Below are positions 27,769 to 37,069 of a DNA stretch of 64,000 bases, one piece after another. The stretch spans positions 248,001 through 312,000 of the forward strand of contig NZ_WQNE01000002.1 in NCBI RefSeq assembly GCF_009759665.1, written 5' to 3'. The DNA comes from Bradyrhizobium cajani (lineage in GTDB: Bacteria; Pseudomonadota; Alphaproteobacteria; Rhizobiales; Xanthobacteraceae). Below the pieces are notes generated by a model. That model searched no databases. It was not told where the DNA came from and was given only the letters and a program-made list of their open reading frames with translations. The translations under genes and the position numbers were made by a program. Every line of letters starts with the position of its first letter. Position 1 is the first letter of the stretch.

Positions 27769-28790
27769 GATAACTGGCCCGCGGCTTTTTCGAGCTGCGA
27801 CCATGCCTCCTCGCCAAACTTGGCTTTCCAGTCGGCGTAGAAGCTGGTTTTGGACAAGGCCTGGCGGAAAGCGGCGCGATCAACGTCGATGAATTTGAGG
27901 CCCTTGGCCGAAAGATCGGCGCGAAGTGACTGGCTGAGCTTCGCGATGTCGGCGCGCTGATCGACCGCGGAACGGTCGAGCTCGCGCGTCACGATCTCCT
28001 GCACGTCCTTCGGCAGGCGTTCGAAGGCGCGCTTGTTGCCAAGGATCCAGTAGCCGTCCCAGACGTGTCCGGTCAGGCTGCACGTGTTCTGCACCTCATA
28101 GAGGCGCGCGGTCGCGATGATCGGCAGCGGATTCCCCTGCCCGTCGACGACCTTGGTTTGCAACGCGGAGTAGACCTCGTTGAAGTTGATGGGCGTCGGC
28201 CCGGCGCCGAGCGCCTTGAACAGCGAGGTCAGCAGTGGGGCGGGCGGAACGCGGATCTGGAAGGTCTTCAGATCATCCGGCGTGCGGATCTCGCGGCCGG
28301 ACGAGGTCACCTGGCGGAATCCGTTGTCCCAGGCCTTCGACACCGCCATGATCGGCGTCTTAGCAATCTGCGCCCGGATGTAAGTGCCGAGATCGCCGTC
28401 CATCGCCTTCCATACGCTGTCGTAGTCGGCAAACGCGAAGCCCGTGTTCACAATGCCGGCGCTCGGTACCAGGGTGGCAAGGATCGAGGACGATTGATTG
28501 AAGAATTCGACGCCGCCGCTGCGGACTTGAGTCATGAGCTCGGTGTCTGAGCCAAGCTGGTTGGCGGGGAACAGCCTGATCTCCAGGCGGCCGCTGGTCG
28601 CTTCCTTGATGCGGTCGATCGCTTCCTGCGCCCTTATATTCACCGGATGGGTCGGATCCTGTCCTGTAGCAAATTTGTAGACGAACTCGGCGGCTGATGC
28701 CGCGCGGGTCAGAGTCCCACAGAGTGGCACGGCCGTGGCCGCCATCAAGAGAGAACGGCGACTGATGCTTCCTAGCTTCGAGACAGTCAT
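27765..28790 (-). CDS. TRAP transporter substrate-binding protein (DctP family)
   Basis: 341 residues. The signal peptide contains SISRRSLLMAATAVPLCG and is cut near ASA-AEF. DctP blocks follow: KFATGQDPTHPVNIRAQEAI, RLEIRLFPANQLGSDTELMT, QVRSGGVEF, FQIRVPPAPLL, FNEVYSALQTKVVDGQGNPL. The arginine of IRVPP is the usual carboxylate anchor, so an organic acid ligand is likely. It is the upstream gene of the transporter pair. Confidence 0.9.
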   Translation of the reverse strand: MTVSKLGSISRRSLLMAATAVPLCGTLTRAASAAEFVYKFATGQDPTHPVNIRAQEAIDRIKEATSGRLEIRLFPANQLGSDTELMTQVRSGGVEFFNQSSSILATLVPSAGIVNTGFAFADYDSVWKAMDGDLGTYIRAQIAKTPIMAVSKAWDNGFRQVTSSGREIRTPDDLKTFQIRVPPAPLLTSLFKALGAGPTPINFNEVYSALQTKVVDGQGNPLPIIATARLYEVQNTCSLTGHVWDGYWILGNKRAFERLPKDVQEIVTRELDRSAVDQRADIAKLSQSLRADLSAKGLKFIDVDRAAFRQALSKTSFYADWKAKFGEEAWSQLEKAAGQLS

Positions 28791-28965
28791 GTTTTCCTCC
28801 TGATCCGGTATTGACGTTGTGCCAGCTGCATCAGCATGCGCTCAGTTTCAGCTTTCCTCTTCGACAGCCGCGTTCAGGCAAGAGCCATCGCTCGCCTGCC
28901 GCAAAATGCAGCGGACGTAACTCTTCGGTCGGGCTTGGCCTGATTGGCGCTTTAGTGCCGGTGCG

Positions 28966-29976
28966 CTAGAGCCACAGCTTGATCTGCCTTGCGACCTCTG
29001 CGGTGGAAATCCCGTAGCGGTCGTGCAGTGTCGGAAGTGCGCCGGCGTCAAGAAACTCGTCCGGCAATGCAATCTGGCGGAAAGGCGGATGAACGCCTGA
29101 ACGCATCAGAAGTGCGGCTATGGCCTCGCCAAGGCCGCCGATGGTGGTGTGATTTTCGGCCACGACGACCAGGCGGCCTGACTTGCCAGCTTCACGCAGT
29201 ATCGTCTCGGCGTCGAGCGGCTTGATGGTCGGAACATGCAGCACCGCAGCATCGACGCGGTCGTTCTTCAGAGTTTGCAAGGCCTCGAGCGCACGCATGG
29301 TCATGATGCCGGACGAGATGATTAGAACGTCCTTCCCGTCGCGGATCAGCTTGGCTTTGCCCAACTCGAACTTGTAGTCGTACTCGTCCAGCACCACCGG
29401 TACCTGGCCACGAAGAAGGCGCATGTAAACGGGCCCCTGATGCGCTGCGATCCCAGGCACCAGCTGCTCGATTTCATGGGCGTCGCATGGGTCGATGACA
29501 GTCATGTTCGGCATGGCGCGGAAGAGCGCGAGATCCTCCGCGGCCTGATGGCTCGGGCCATAGCCCGAGGTCAGGCCGGGCAATGCGCACACGATCTTCA
29601 CGTTGCGGTCTTCCTCCGCAATCGTCTGATGTATGAAATCGTAGGCACGGCGGGATGCGAACACGGCGTAAGTGGTCGCGAACGGCATGAAACCTTCGGC
29701 AGCAAGGCCCGAGGCGGCGCCGAACAGAAGCTGCTCCGCCATGCCCATCTGGTAATAGCGGTCCGGAAATTCCTTGGCGAAGATGTGTAGATCGGTGTAT
29801 TTGCCGAGATCGGCCGTCATGCCGACCACATCGGGACGGCTGCGCGCGAGCTCGACCAGCGCATGGCCAAAGGGCGCTGGCTTCGTTTTCTGTCCCTCGG
29901 CCGCGATCGAGGCGATCATGGCTGAAGTGGTCGGGCGCGGCATGCCCGGCTGGGGCGCTGATCTGACGGTCTTCAT
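28966..29976 (-). CDS. Transketolase C-terminal (pyrimidine/regulatory) subunit
   Basis: 336 residues, corresponding to the middle and C-terminal thirds of transketolase. It has RYYQMGMAEQLLFGAASGLA, AEGFMPFATTYAVFASRRAY, LTSGYGPSHQAAEDLALFRA and VVVAENHTTIGGLGEAIAAL. It pairs with the neighbouring N-terminal subunit to form a split thiamine-diphosphate enzyme that transfers two-carbon units. The ATG at 29976 overlaps the stop of that gene. Split transketolases next to transporters are frequent in dedicated sugar pathways. Substrate unknown. Confidence 0.88.
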   Translation of the reverse strand: MKTVRSAPQPGMPRPTTSAMIASIAAEGQKTKPAPFGHALVELARSRPDVVGMTADLGKYTDLHIFAKEFPDRYYQMGMAEQLLFGAASGLAAEGFMPFATTYAVFASRRAYDFIHQTIAEEDRNVKIVCALPGLTSGYGPSHQAAEDLALFRAMPNMTVIDPCDAHEIEQLVPGIAAHQGPVYMRLLRGQVPVVLDEYDYKFELGKAKLIRDGKDVLIISSGIMTMRALEALQTLKNDRVDAAVLHVPTIKPLDAETILREAGKSGRLVVVAENHTTIGGLGEAIAALLMRSGVHPPFRQIALPDEFLDAGALPTLHDRYGISTAEVARQIKLWL

Positions 29977-30812
29977 GCCTGCCTCCCGGCTTCCAGCGCG
30001 GCAAGCGCGAGCTGCCATTCGTGCTGCTCGACGCGGATGAAATGGTTCTTCTCGCGCTGCTCCAGGAAGGGAACGCCCTTGCCCATCAGCGTGTCGGCGA
30101 TAATCATCCGAGGCTTCGGCGCAGGATGAGACTTGGCGGCATCGAACGCGGCAACCACAGCATCGAGATCATTGCCGTCGATCCGCTGCACGAACCAGCC
30201 GAAAGCCTGAAGCTTCTCGACTAGCGGCTCGAACGCCATCACCTGCGTCGAAGGACCGTCCGCCTGCTGATTGTTGACGTCGACGATGCCGATCAGATTG
30301 TCGAGCTTGTAATGGCCCGCCGACTGGATGGCTTCCCAGACCGAGCCCTCGTCGAGCTCGCCGTCGGAGAACAACGTGTACACCCGCGCCTCGGATTTCT
30401 TGCGCTTCAGCCCCAGGCCGATGCCGACGGCGATGCTGAGCCCAAGCCCGAGCGAGCCCCCCGACATTTCCATTCCGGGCGTGTAGGAGGCCATGCCCGA
30501 CATCGGCAGGCGGCTCTCGTCGCTGCCATAGGTTTCGAGTTCTTCCTCGGGGACGATCCCCGCCTCGATCAAAGCCGCGTAGAGAGCAATGGCATAGTGA
30601 CCGTTGGAGAGCAGGAAACGGTCGCGCTCCTCCCATGACGGATCTTCCGGGCGGTAGCGCATCGTGTGAAAATATGCCACGGCGAGCACGTCGGAGATGT
30701 CCAGCGCCTGTGCGATATAGCCCTGGCCCTGAACCTCGCCCATGCGCAGCGCATTGCGGCGAATGTTGTAGGCGCGATCCGCCAGCTTGGGCGTGTTGGT
30801 CAGCGTTTCCAT
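29973..30812 (-). CDS. Transketolase N-terminal (thiamine diphosphate-binding) subunit
   Basis: 279 residues. The TPP motif is seen in YTLFSDGELDEGSVWEAIQS through NLIGIVDVNNQQADGPS. Other blocks are DPSWEERDRFLLSNGHYAIA, GIVPEEELETYGSDESRLP and GSLGLGLSIAVGIGLGLKRK. It binds the cofactor and partners with the C-terminal subunit downstream. It lies between the SDR and the C-terminal subunit in one minus-strand transcript. Confidence 0.9.
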   Translation of the reverse strand: METLTNTPKLADRAYNIRRNALRMGEVQGQGYIAQALDISDVLAVAYFHTMRYRPEDPSWEERDRFLLSNGHYAIALYAALIEAGIVPEEELETYGSDESRLPMSGMASYTPGMEMSGGSLGLGLSIAVGIGLGLKRKKSEARVYTLFSDGELDEGSVWEAIQSAGHYKLDNLIGIVDVNNQQADGPSTQVMAFEPLVEKLQAFGWFVQRIDGNDLDAVVAAFDAAKSHPAPKPRMIIADTLMGKGVPFLEQREKNHFIRVEQHEWQLALAALEAGRQA

Positions 30813-30836
30813 CGATCTGGATCCTATCTCGCCTGC

Positions 30837-31586
30837 TCAGTGGATGAGCATGCCGCCGTTGACGTCGATCACGGCACCGGTCACGTAGGCGGAGAGATCC
30901 GACGCCAGGAAGGTGTAGATGCCGGCAACGTCGTCTGCCGTGCCGAGACGATTGAGCGGAATGCCTTCCAGGATCTTCGCCCTCATCTCGTCGGTCAACT
31001 TGCCGGCGGTGATATCGGTGCCGATCAGGCCGGGCGTGACGCAGTTGACGCGGATGCCATCCGGGCCGAACTCGCGGGCCATCGCCTTGGCGAGACCCAG
31101 CACGCCGGCCTTCGCCGCCGAGTAATGCGGACCGCCAAAAATGCCGCCGCCCCGCTGAGCCGAGACCGACGACATGCATGCGATCGATCCGGACTTCCGT
31201 GCGTGCATGTGCGGGATCACGGCCTGGGAGAGGAACAGAACCCCTTTCAGATTAACGTCTTGGATGCGATCCCAATCCGCCGCCGTAATTTCCAGGAGCT
31301 TCACCGGCTGGGTGATGCCGGCGTTGTTGATGAGAATATCGATGCTTCCGAAGGATTCGATAACGAGAGCGACGGCCTGCTGGCAGGATGATTTGTCGGC
31401 GACATCGCATCGCAGCCCAATGTGGGACTTGCCAAGCGATGCCGCGGCGTCCCCCGCCGCGCTCGCGTCAATGTCGAGAATGGCGACCCGAGCGCCCTCG
31501 GCGGCAAACCGCCGTGCGGTGGCAAGCCCGATGCCGCGCGGCGATGCCGCGCCCGAAATGATGGCCGTCTTACCGCTGAGCAGCAT
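30837..31586 (-). CDS. SDR family oxidoreductase
   Basis: 249 residues starting MLLSGKTAIISGAASPRGIG. The NAD(P)-binding glycine motif, NNAG (DILINNAGITQPV), the catalytic serine and YSAAK (GPHYSAAKAGVLGLAKAMAR), and a C-terminal TGAVIDVNGGML are all present, making it a classical SDR. GGAGG lies 5 nt before this ATG, so the upstream in-frame ATG at 31601 is not used. It probably oxidises a sugar or polyol hydroxyl before the transketolase step. It is the first gene of the operon, divergent from a LysR regulator. Confidence 0.88.
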   Translation of the reverse strand: MLLSGKTAIISGAASPRGIGLATARRFAAEGARVAILDIDASAAGDAAASLGKSHIGLRCDVADKSSCQQAVALVIESFGSIDILINNAGITQPVKLLEITAADWDRIQDVNLKGVLFLSQAVIPHMHARKSGSIACMSSVSAQRGGGIFGGPHYSAAKAGVLGLAKAMAREFGPDGIRVNCVTPGLIGTDITAGKLTDEMRAKILEGIPLNRLGTADDVAGIYTFLASDLSAYVTGAVIDVNGGMLIH

Positions 31587-31673
31587 CAGTTCCTCCCGCA
31601 AATTGTTTTTCCTTCAAGGCCAAGAATGAACCGCGGAGGCGCAACAGACAAACGCGCAGTTGTCACGGATCGA

Positions 31674-31686
31674 TGAATCTGATTCA
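31674..31686. promoter_or_regulatory. Palindrome in the SDR/LysR divergent promoter
   Basis: TGAATC-T-GATTCA is a perfect 13-bp palindrome placed 8 bp before the LysR start codon in the 108-nt gap between divergent genes. It has the T-N11-A form of LysR-type boxes and is a plausible autoregulatory site. Binding is inferred. Confidence 0.5.
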
Positions 31687-31694
31687 CTTATGGA

Positions 31695-32591
31695 ATGCTG
31701 TCGAATGTCCCGATATCGGCAATTCGCGCCTTTGAAGCCGCCGCTCGCACGGGATCATTTCGCGATGCGGCGAATGAGCTTCACCTGACGCCGAGTGCCG
31801 TCAGTCATGCCATCCGCAAGCTGGAGGACACACTTTGCACCGTCCTGTTCGAGCGCAGTGCGCGGTCCGTACGGCTCACGCCGGCTGGCGAAAATCTGAT
31901 GCGCCACACGGGAGCGGCCTTCGATCAGCTTCGCCGTGGCCTTGAGGAAGTCGCTGCGCGCGGACCGCAATTGGTGCGCGTCCACTCCGCGCCAAGCTTT
32001 GCCGCGCAATGGCTGGCGCCGCGGCTTGCACAGTTTCTCGCCGCTTATCCGAAGCTCGAAGTCCGCCTGGCTGCGAGTACGGACTACGCGCGCTTCAGCA
32101 ACGATGATTTTGATATCGACATCGTCTACGGTCCGCCGCGCGCCGAGGGCGTCGAGGTGGTTCCTCTCCCGGAGGAGACGGTCACTCCGCTCTGCTCGCC
32201 TGCCCTTGCAAAATCGATCAGGAAGCCCGCCGATCTCCTCGATCGCACGTTGATCCGCTCCGACGTGAAGCAGGTTCAGTGGCACCAATGGTTCACCGCC
32301 AACGGATTGGAGGCCCCTGCACTCCACGGCATGAGGTTCGATCGCAGCTTTCTCGCGATCGCGACAGCCGCGGAGGGATTGGGAGTAGCGTTGGAATCAA
32401 CGCTTCTGGCCGAACGCGAACTGGCGAGCGGGCGATTAGTTGCGCCACTGGCAGGACGCGCCAACGATATCCGCTACGTCGGCCATCGTCTGATCTACCC
32501 CCGCGCCAGCCGACAGAGATCTGCGGTACGAGCCTTTGCAGATTGGCTCGTGGCGCAACTCGCTGGCAAGTCCGCAGGTTCCTCGCACTAA
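31695..32591 (+). CDS. LysR family transcriptional regulator (GcvA-like)
   Basis: 298 residues. The winged helix-turn-helix reads SAIRAFEAAARTGSFRDAAN, then ELHLTPSAVSHAIRKLE and LFERSARSVRLTPAGE. The effector domain (LVRVHSAPSFAAQWLAPRLA, DIDIVYGPP, LAERELASGRLVAPL) matches the GcvA-like branch. It is divergent from the SDR/transketolase/TRAP operon and probably controls it in response to a pathway metabolite. Confidence 0.9.
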   Translation: MLSNVPISAIRAFEAAARTGSFRDAANELHLTPSAVSHAIRKLEDTLCTVLFERSARSVRLTPAGENLMRHTGAAFDQLRRGLEEVAARGPQLVRVHSAPSFAAQWLAPRLAQFLAAYPKLEVRLAASTDYARFSNDDFDIDIVYGPPRAEGVEVVPLPEETVTPLCSPALAKSIRKPADLLDRTLIRSDVKQVQWHQWFTANGLEAPALHGMRFDRSFLAIATAAEGLGVALESTLLAERELASGRLVAPLAGRANDIRYVGHRLIYPRASRQRSAVRAFADWLVAQLAGKSAGSSH

Positions 32592-33226
32592 GACCGAAGT
32601 CAAGCCGAGCATCACCGCCCTCGAGCTGCGATGGTCGCGTCTTCAACGCATAGAAGTCGGCGCCAAAAGCAAACGGGCCTCCATACATGCTCGCAATCGT
32701 CCCATTCGCGCCCGTTATCCGAGGTGCTACCATCGGGAGTAGGCGATGGCAGAAGATCGTGTGGCGTGCAAAATCGTGCGATTGGTATCGGGCCCCACCA
32801 GCCAAACAAAATACGGTCCAATTTTACGCACGAGGCAATCTGTCAGGTCTGCAACGCGCTGAACTCTATAGTCCCGGAGACGTTTGGCGAACCTCGGTAT
32901 CCGCGGCAAAGCGGCTGAACTCGCGAAAGATCGATGGCAGCGCATGTTCGTCGTCATCAAGCAAAGATCACGTCCATTGGCTATCCGGAAAGCAGCCGGT
33001 GCCTCGCGCCTCGACCGACTGTTGACCTCCGAAGGCAAAGGTCACACGGCGAATCGTGTCGCCGATCCAGCACGATGTCCAAATGGTCGTCCTTGCGCCA
33101 GCTCAGAGCGGTGTTGCTCCTGCTCGCTCCGTCCGTTGCCTCGGGCGACGGCGTTGCGTCGGACCGGACCGCGGCAGCGCGCGCACGCCGCCGCCCCCCG
33201 CGCGTTCAGGCCGGCGAACGCTGGCC
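32592..33226. other. Intergenic region with no recognised gene
   Basis: Many short overlapping frames occur on both strands, but none resembles a known protein. It marks the boundary between the catabolic cluster and the gibberellin operon and may hold debris from past rearrangement. No inverted repeats of an insertion sequence were found by eye. Confidence 0.45.
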
Positions 33227-34129
<903 letters not shown>

Positions 34130-35653
34130 TTACGACGCGCCGCTCCAACGAAGCGCCAGCCACAACCCGGCGAGTTCGGCCACGCGCACGACCCGAGTGG
34201 GGCAATACAGTTCCTTGCCGATCCACAACGGCGTTTTCGGCAATGCATGCGCTGCATGGCGGGCGAGCATCCACTCCAGCGCACGCGCCACCACCTGCGC
34301 GATGCGCCGGCGCCCTGTGGTCTCTTCGCTCTCGTCCATCACGCGCAACGCGAACAACGCATAGGCGGTTTCCTCGAAGGTGGACGCGCGACCGGCGCCC
34401 CAGCCGCCGTCGCCGCGCTGCGCCTGCAGCAGCGCCGCCAGCGCGCGCTCGTCCCGCCACTGGGGCTCGCCTTGCGCCAGCGCAGCGACCGCATGCGCGG
34501 TGGGATACAGCCACGAAACGTGCCATTTTTCGTTGTCCCATAGACCGTGCGGGTTGCGATTGGCCTCGACGTAGGCGCTGGTGCGGGCGGCGGGCTTTCC
34601 CAACAGTCGCAACGCATGCAGGGCGTGGATGTTGGTCGACACCGAGGGATTGCGCTCGCCGGGGAAGGTGACGAAAAGCTCGCCGATTTCAAAATGGCGC
34701 AACGTATCGACCGCCGCGTCGCGGCCTGCAAGGTGCAGGACGCATAACGCAACGGCGGTGTCGTCCGCATCAGCCGCGAAATGCAAGGCCGGGCCCAGAC
34801 CGCGCACGCTCAGGCGGACGGCGAGCTGCGCGACAATCACGCGGACCGGCTCGGCGAGCGCGGGATGCGCGAACAGCCCGGCCAGATACAGGGTGTACAG
34901 CGACCAGCATGGCTCGAATACATTGATCGGCCACACGTTCGGAAAGACGCCTTCGATGCCGCTGCGCGTCGCCCGCGATGCCATCTGGAGATACGCATCG
35001 GCGCGCCCCACCTCCGGCGTGCTTCCCCGCGTCAGGGCGTACGCAAGCCAGGCGGCGGTGGCCGCCGGACTGATGCCGATGCTGCCCTCGTCATCCGGGC
35101 ATGCGGTCGTCGGCGACGTCCCCCAGGCTTCCCAGGAGTGCAGCAACGGATGACCGCTCGGCAACATCGCCACCGCCCCCAGCTTGTCCAGGCGCGCTTG
35201 CCGCAACGGCAACAGCGCTGGATGGCGCGGAAACGCTACGCCACCCAGCAAGGATGCGGCCTCACCGCAAAACTGCGGCAGGATCAGCTCCGCGCCGATC
35301 GGCGCGTCTTCCGGCACCGCATGCGCGTAGGGATCGGGTTGGACCCGGAGAAACCGGGTTGCAGCCTGGACTGCGTCGGCAGCACCGGGAAGAGGATCGG
35401 CACGCTGCAATGCCAGTAACGCTGCCCAAGTGGGCGCATGCCGGAACAGCGGGAAGTCTGCGCTTCCCCATCCGCCGTCGGCATGTTGCTGCGCGATGAG
35501 CCACGCGTAAGCGTCCTGCCGTCCGGTGACTTTGCCGTGGAAGCGCAGCGCCCGCGCCGTGTCGTAGACAGACGGACCGACGCTGCCGCCATCGCTCATT
35601 TCGCTCAGCAGGCCGCGCAATTCGGAAAGGATCTGTTCGGAGAGCGCGTTCAC
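34130..35653 (-). CDS. ent-Copalyl diphosphate synthase
   Basis: 507 residues from a GTG start at 35653 (VNALSEQILSEL), the position where relatives begin with MNALSE. The class II cyclase DxDD motif is D295-A-D-D298 in HFAADADDTAVAL. QW-like repeats such as QQHADGGWGSADFPLF and QRGDGGWGAGRASTFEETAY are present. It protonates geranylgeranyl diphosphate to make ent-copalyl diphosphate. A 285-nt gap precedes it, within which the frame stays open back to 35878. That extension is Arg/Ala-rich and unlike the family. Confidence 0.94.
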   Translation of the reverse strand: MNALSEQILSELRGLLSEMSDGGSVGPSVYDTARALRFHGKVTGRQDAYAWLIAQQHADGGWGSADFPLFRHAPTWAALLALQRADPLPGAADAVQAATRFLRVQPDPYAHAVPEDAPIGAELILPQFCGEAASLLGGVAFPRHPALLPLRQARLDKLGAVAMLPSGHPLLHSWEAWGTSPTTACPDDEGSIGISPAATAAWLAYALTRGSTPEVGRADAYLQMASRATRSGIEGVFPNVWPINVFEPCWSLYTLYLAGLFAHPALAEPVRVIVAQLAVRLSVRGLGPALHFAADADDTAVALCVLHLAGRDAAVDTLRHFEIGELFVTFPGERNPSVSTNIHALHALRLLGKPAARTSAYVEANRNPHGLWDNEKWHVSWLYPTAHAVAALAQGEPQWRDERALAALLQAQRGDGGWGAGRASTFEETAYALFALRVMDESEETTGRRRIAQVVARALEWMLARHAAHALPKTPLWIGKELYCPTRVVRVAELAGLWLALRWSGAS

Positions 35654-35938
35654 GCTGATTTTCCCTATGCAGGCGCTTGAGAACCGGGATCGGACAGACG
35701 CTGCGCATGTGGCCGCAAGCTCGTCGCATAGGCAGCGCTGGACGGCCGCCCTGCTCCGGCGCGGCGAGGTCCCCGATGCTGGCGCCGGTCCACCGCGTAG
35801 GCTTGCGCGCGGGGCGCCGCGTGCGCCGGGGCGGGCAACCGCTGCGATCGGCACCGCGACTCGGACAAAGTGCAGCATGTACCTCTGTCGCCGGTCGATT
35901 GCAGCGGCAAAGGGGCGTCTCCATGCGGACGGGCGCGC

Positions 35939-36946
35939 TCATGTGCATGGCGCGTGCTTGAATAGATACCCATTGGCCCGCTGTAGGAGTTGCGCCAATC
36001 GTGCCGCACGCGGCCCCAGCGGCGCGATGGCCTCCCCGGCATCGCGCAAAAGATCCAGCGCGAACTGGCGTGCTGCCTGAAGTCCCATGATCGACGCGCA
36101 GGTCGGCTTCTGCGCCGCCGCGTCCTTGCCAGGGGTCTTGCCCAGCGTCGCGGTATCCGCTGTCACGTCGAGAATGTCGTCGATCACCTGCAACGCCAGG
36201 CCGAAACAGGCGCTGTAGTGATCGAGCGCACAGTACAGCGCTGCGTGCGCGGCATTCTCCGCGAGAGCGCATAGGGCGCCCATGCGAACGGACGCGCGCA
36301 CTAGCGCTCCGCTCTTCATCCGGTGCATCGTCACGATCCTGTCCAGCTCGACGTGCTTTCCCACCAGAGACAGATCCATGGCCTGCCCGCCTGCGGCACC
36401 GTGGGCTGACACCGCCTGCGCCAGTTCGCGCACGAGCGCGATACTGTTGTTGCCAGGCGCATCCAGGCTCGCAAGAGTGAGGAAGGCGTGCGCCTGCAGC
36501 GCATCGCCGACCAGGATCGCAGTAGCTTCGCCGTACTTGACGTGCACGGTCGGAAGGCCGCGACGAAGCACGTCGTCGTCCATCGCGGGCAGATCGTCAT
36601 GGACCAGGGTGCTGGCGTGCATCATCTCGATGGCGGCGCCGACGTCATCGAGCATGTGCGCCGGCGCGTCGGCCAGCGTGCCGGCAGCCAGACAGAGCAA
36701 GGCGCGGGTGCGCTTCCCGCCCTGCAAGGTGGCGTAGCGCATCGCCGCCATGAGCTCGGTCTCACCGTCATGTTCGGCGCAGAGAAGACGCGCCAGCAAC
36801 TGTTCGACGCGGTTTGCGCCCTCATGCATCCAGATCTCGGGCAGCAGGCTGCCGGATGCGCCGCCCGCCTGCGCGCCCAATCTGCCGAGCGCGGAATTAC
36901 CAGCTCTGTCATCGTGTGGCGTAGAACCGGTCTGCATGTTGTCCAT
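35939..36946 (-). CDS. Geranylgeranyl diphosphate synthase
   Basis: 335 residues. The first aspartate-rich motif is D117-D-L-P-A-M-D-D-D125 (LVHDDLPAMDDDVLRRG). The second is D256-D-I-L-D260 (LALQVIDDILDVT). QGGKRTRALLCLA is the usual early block. It builds the C20 precursor of the gibberellin pathway from isoprenoid units. I start at MDNMQTG (36946), which has AAGGA just upstream; the in-frame ATG at 37039 gives a non-conserved extension. It lies 123 nt after CYP117. Confidence 0.93.
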   Translation of the reverse strand: MDNMQTGSTPHDDRAGNSALGRLGAQAGGASGSLLPEIWMHEGANRVEQLLARLLCAEHDGETELMAAMRYATLQGGKRTRALLCLAAGTLADAPAHMLDDVGAAIEMMHASTLVHDDLPAMDDDVLRRGLPTVHVKYGEATAILVGDALQAHAFLTLASLDAPGNNSIALVRELAQAVSAHGAAGGQAMDLSLVGKHVELDRIVTMHRMKSGALVRASVRMGALCALAENAAHAALYCALDHYSACFGLALQVIDDILDVTADTATLGKTPGKDAAAQKPTCASIMGLQAARQFALDLLRDAGEAIAPLGPRAARLAQLLQRANGYLFKHAPCT

Positions 36947-37069
36947 GTCCTTGCCCCTGACAGGCGAGCCGCCGCAGTGTTGTCTGCGTCGCACCGTGCG
37001 CGCGCCGGGTGCAGCACTGCCGCGCGTCGCGGACGCCACTGCCTCGCCGCAGGGGCATGTGATGCCAGC

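Noticed and set aside
32592..33226. Possible insertion-sequence remnant at the boundary of the gibberellin region
   Set aside because: No transposase motif, terminal inverted repeats or target duplication could be seen.
35653..35878. N-terminal extension of copalyl diphosphate synthase
   Set aside because: The added 75 residues are Arg/Ala-rich and unlike the family; the GTG at 35653 aligns with the usual start.
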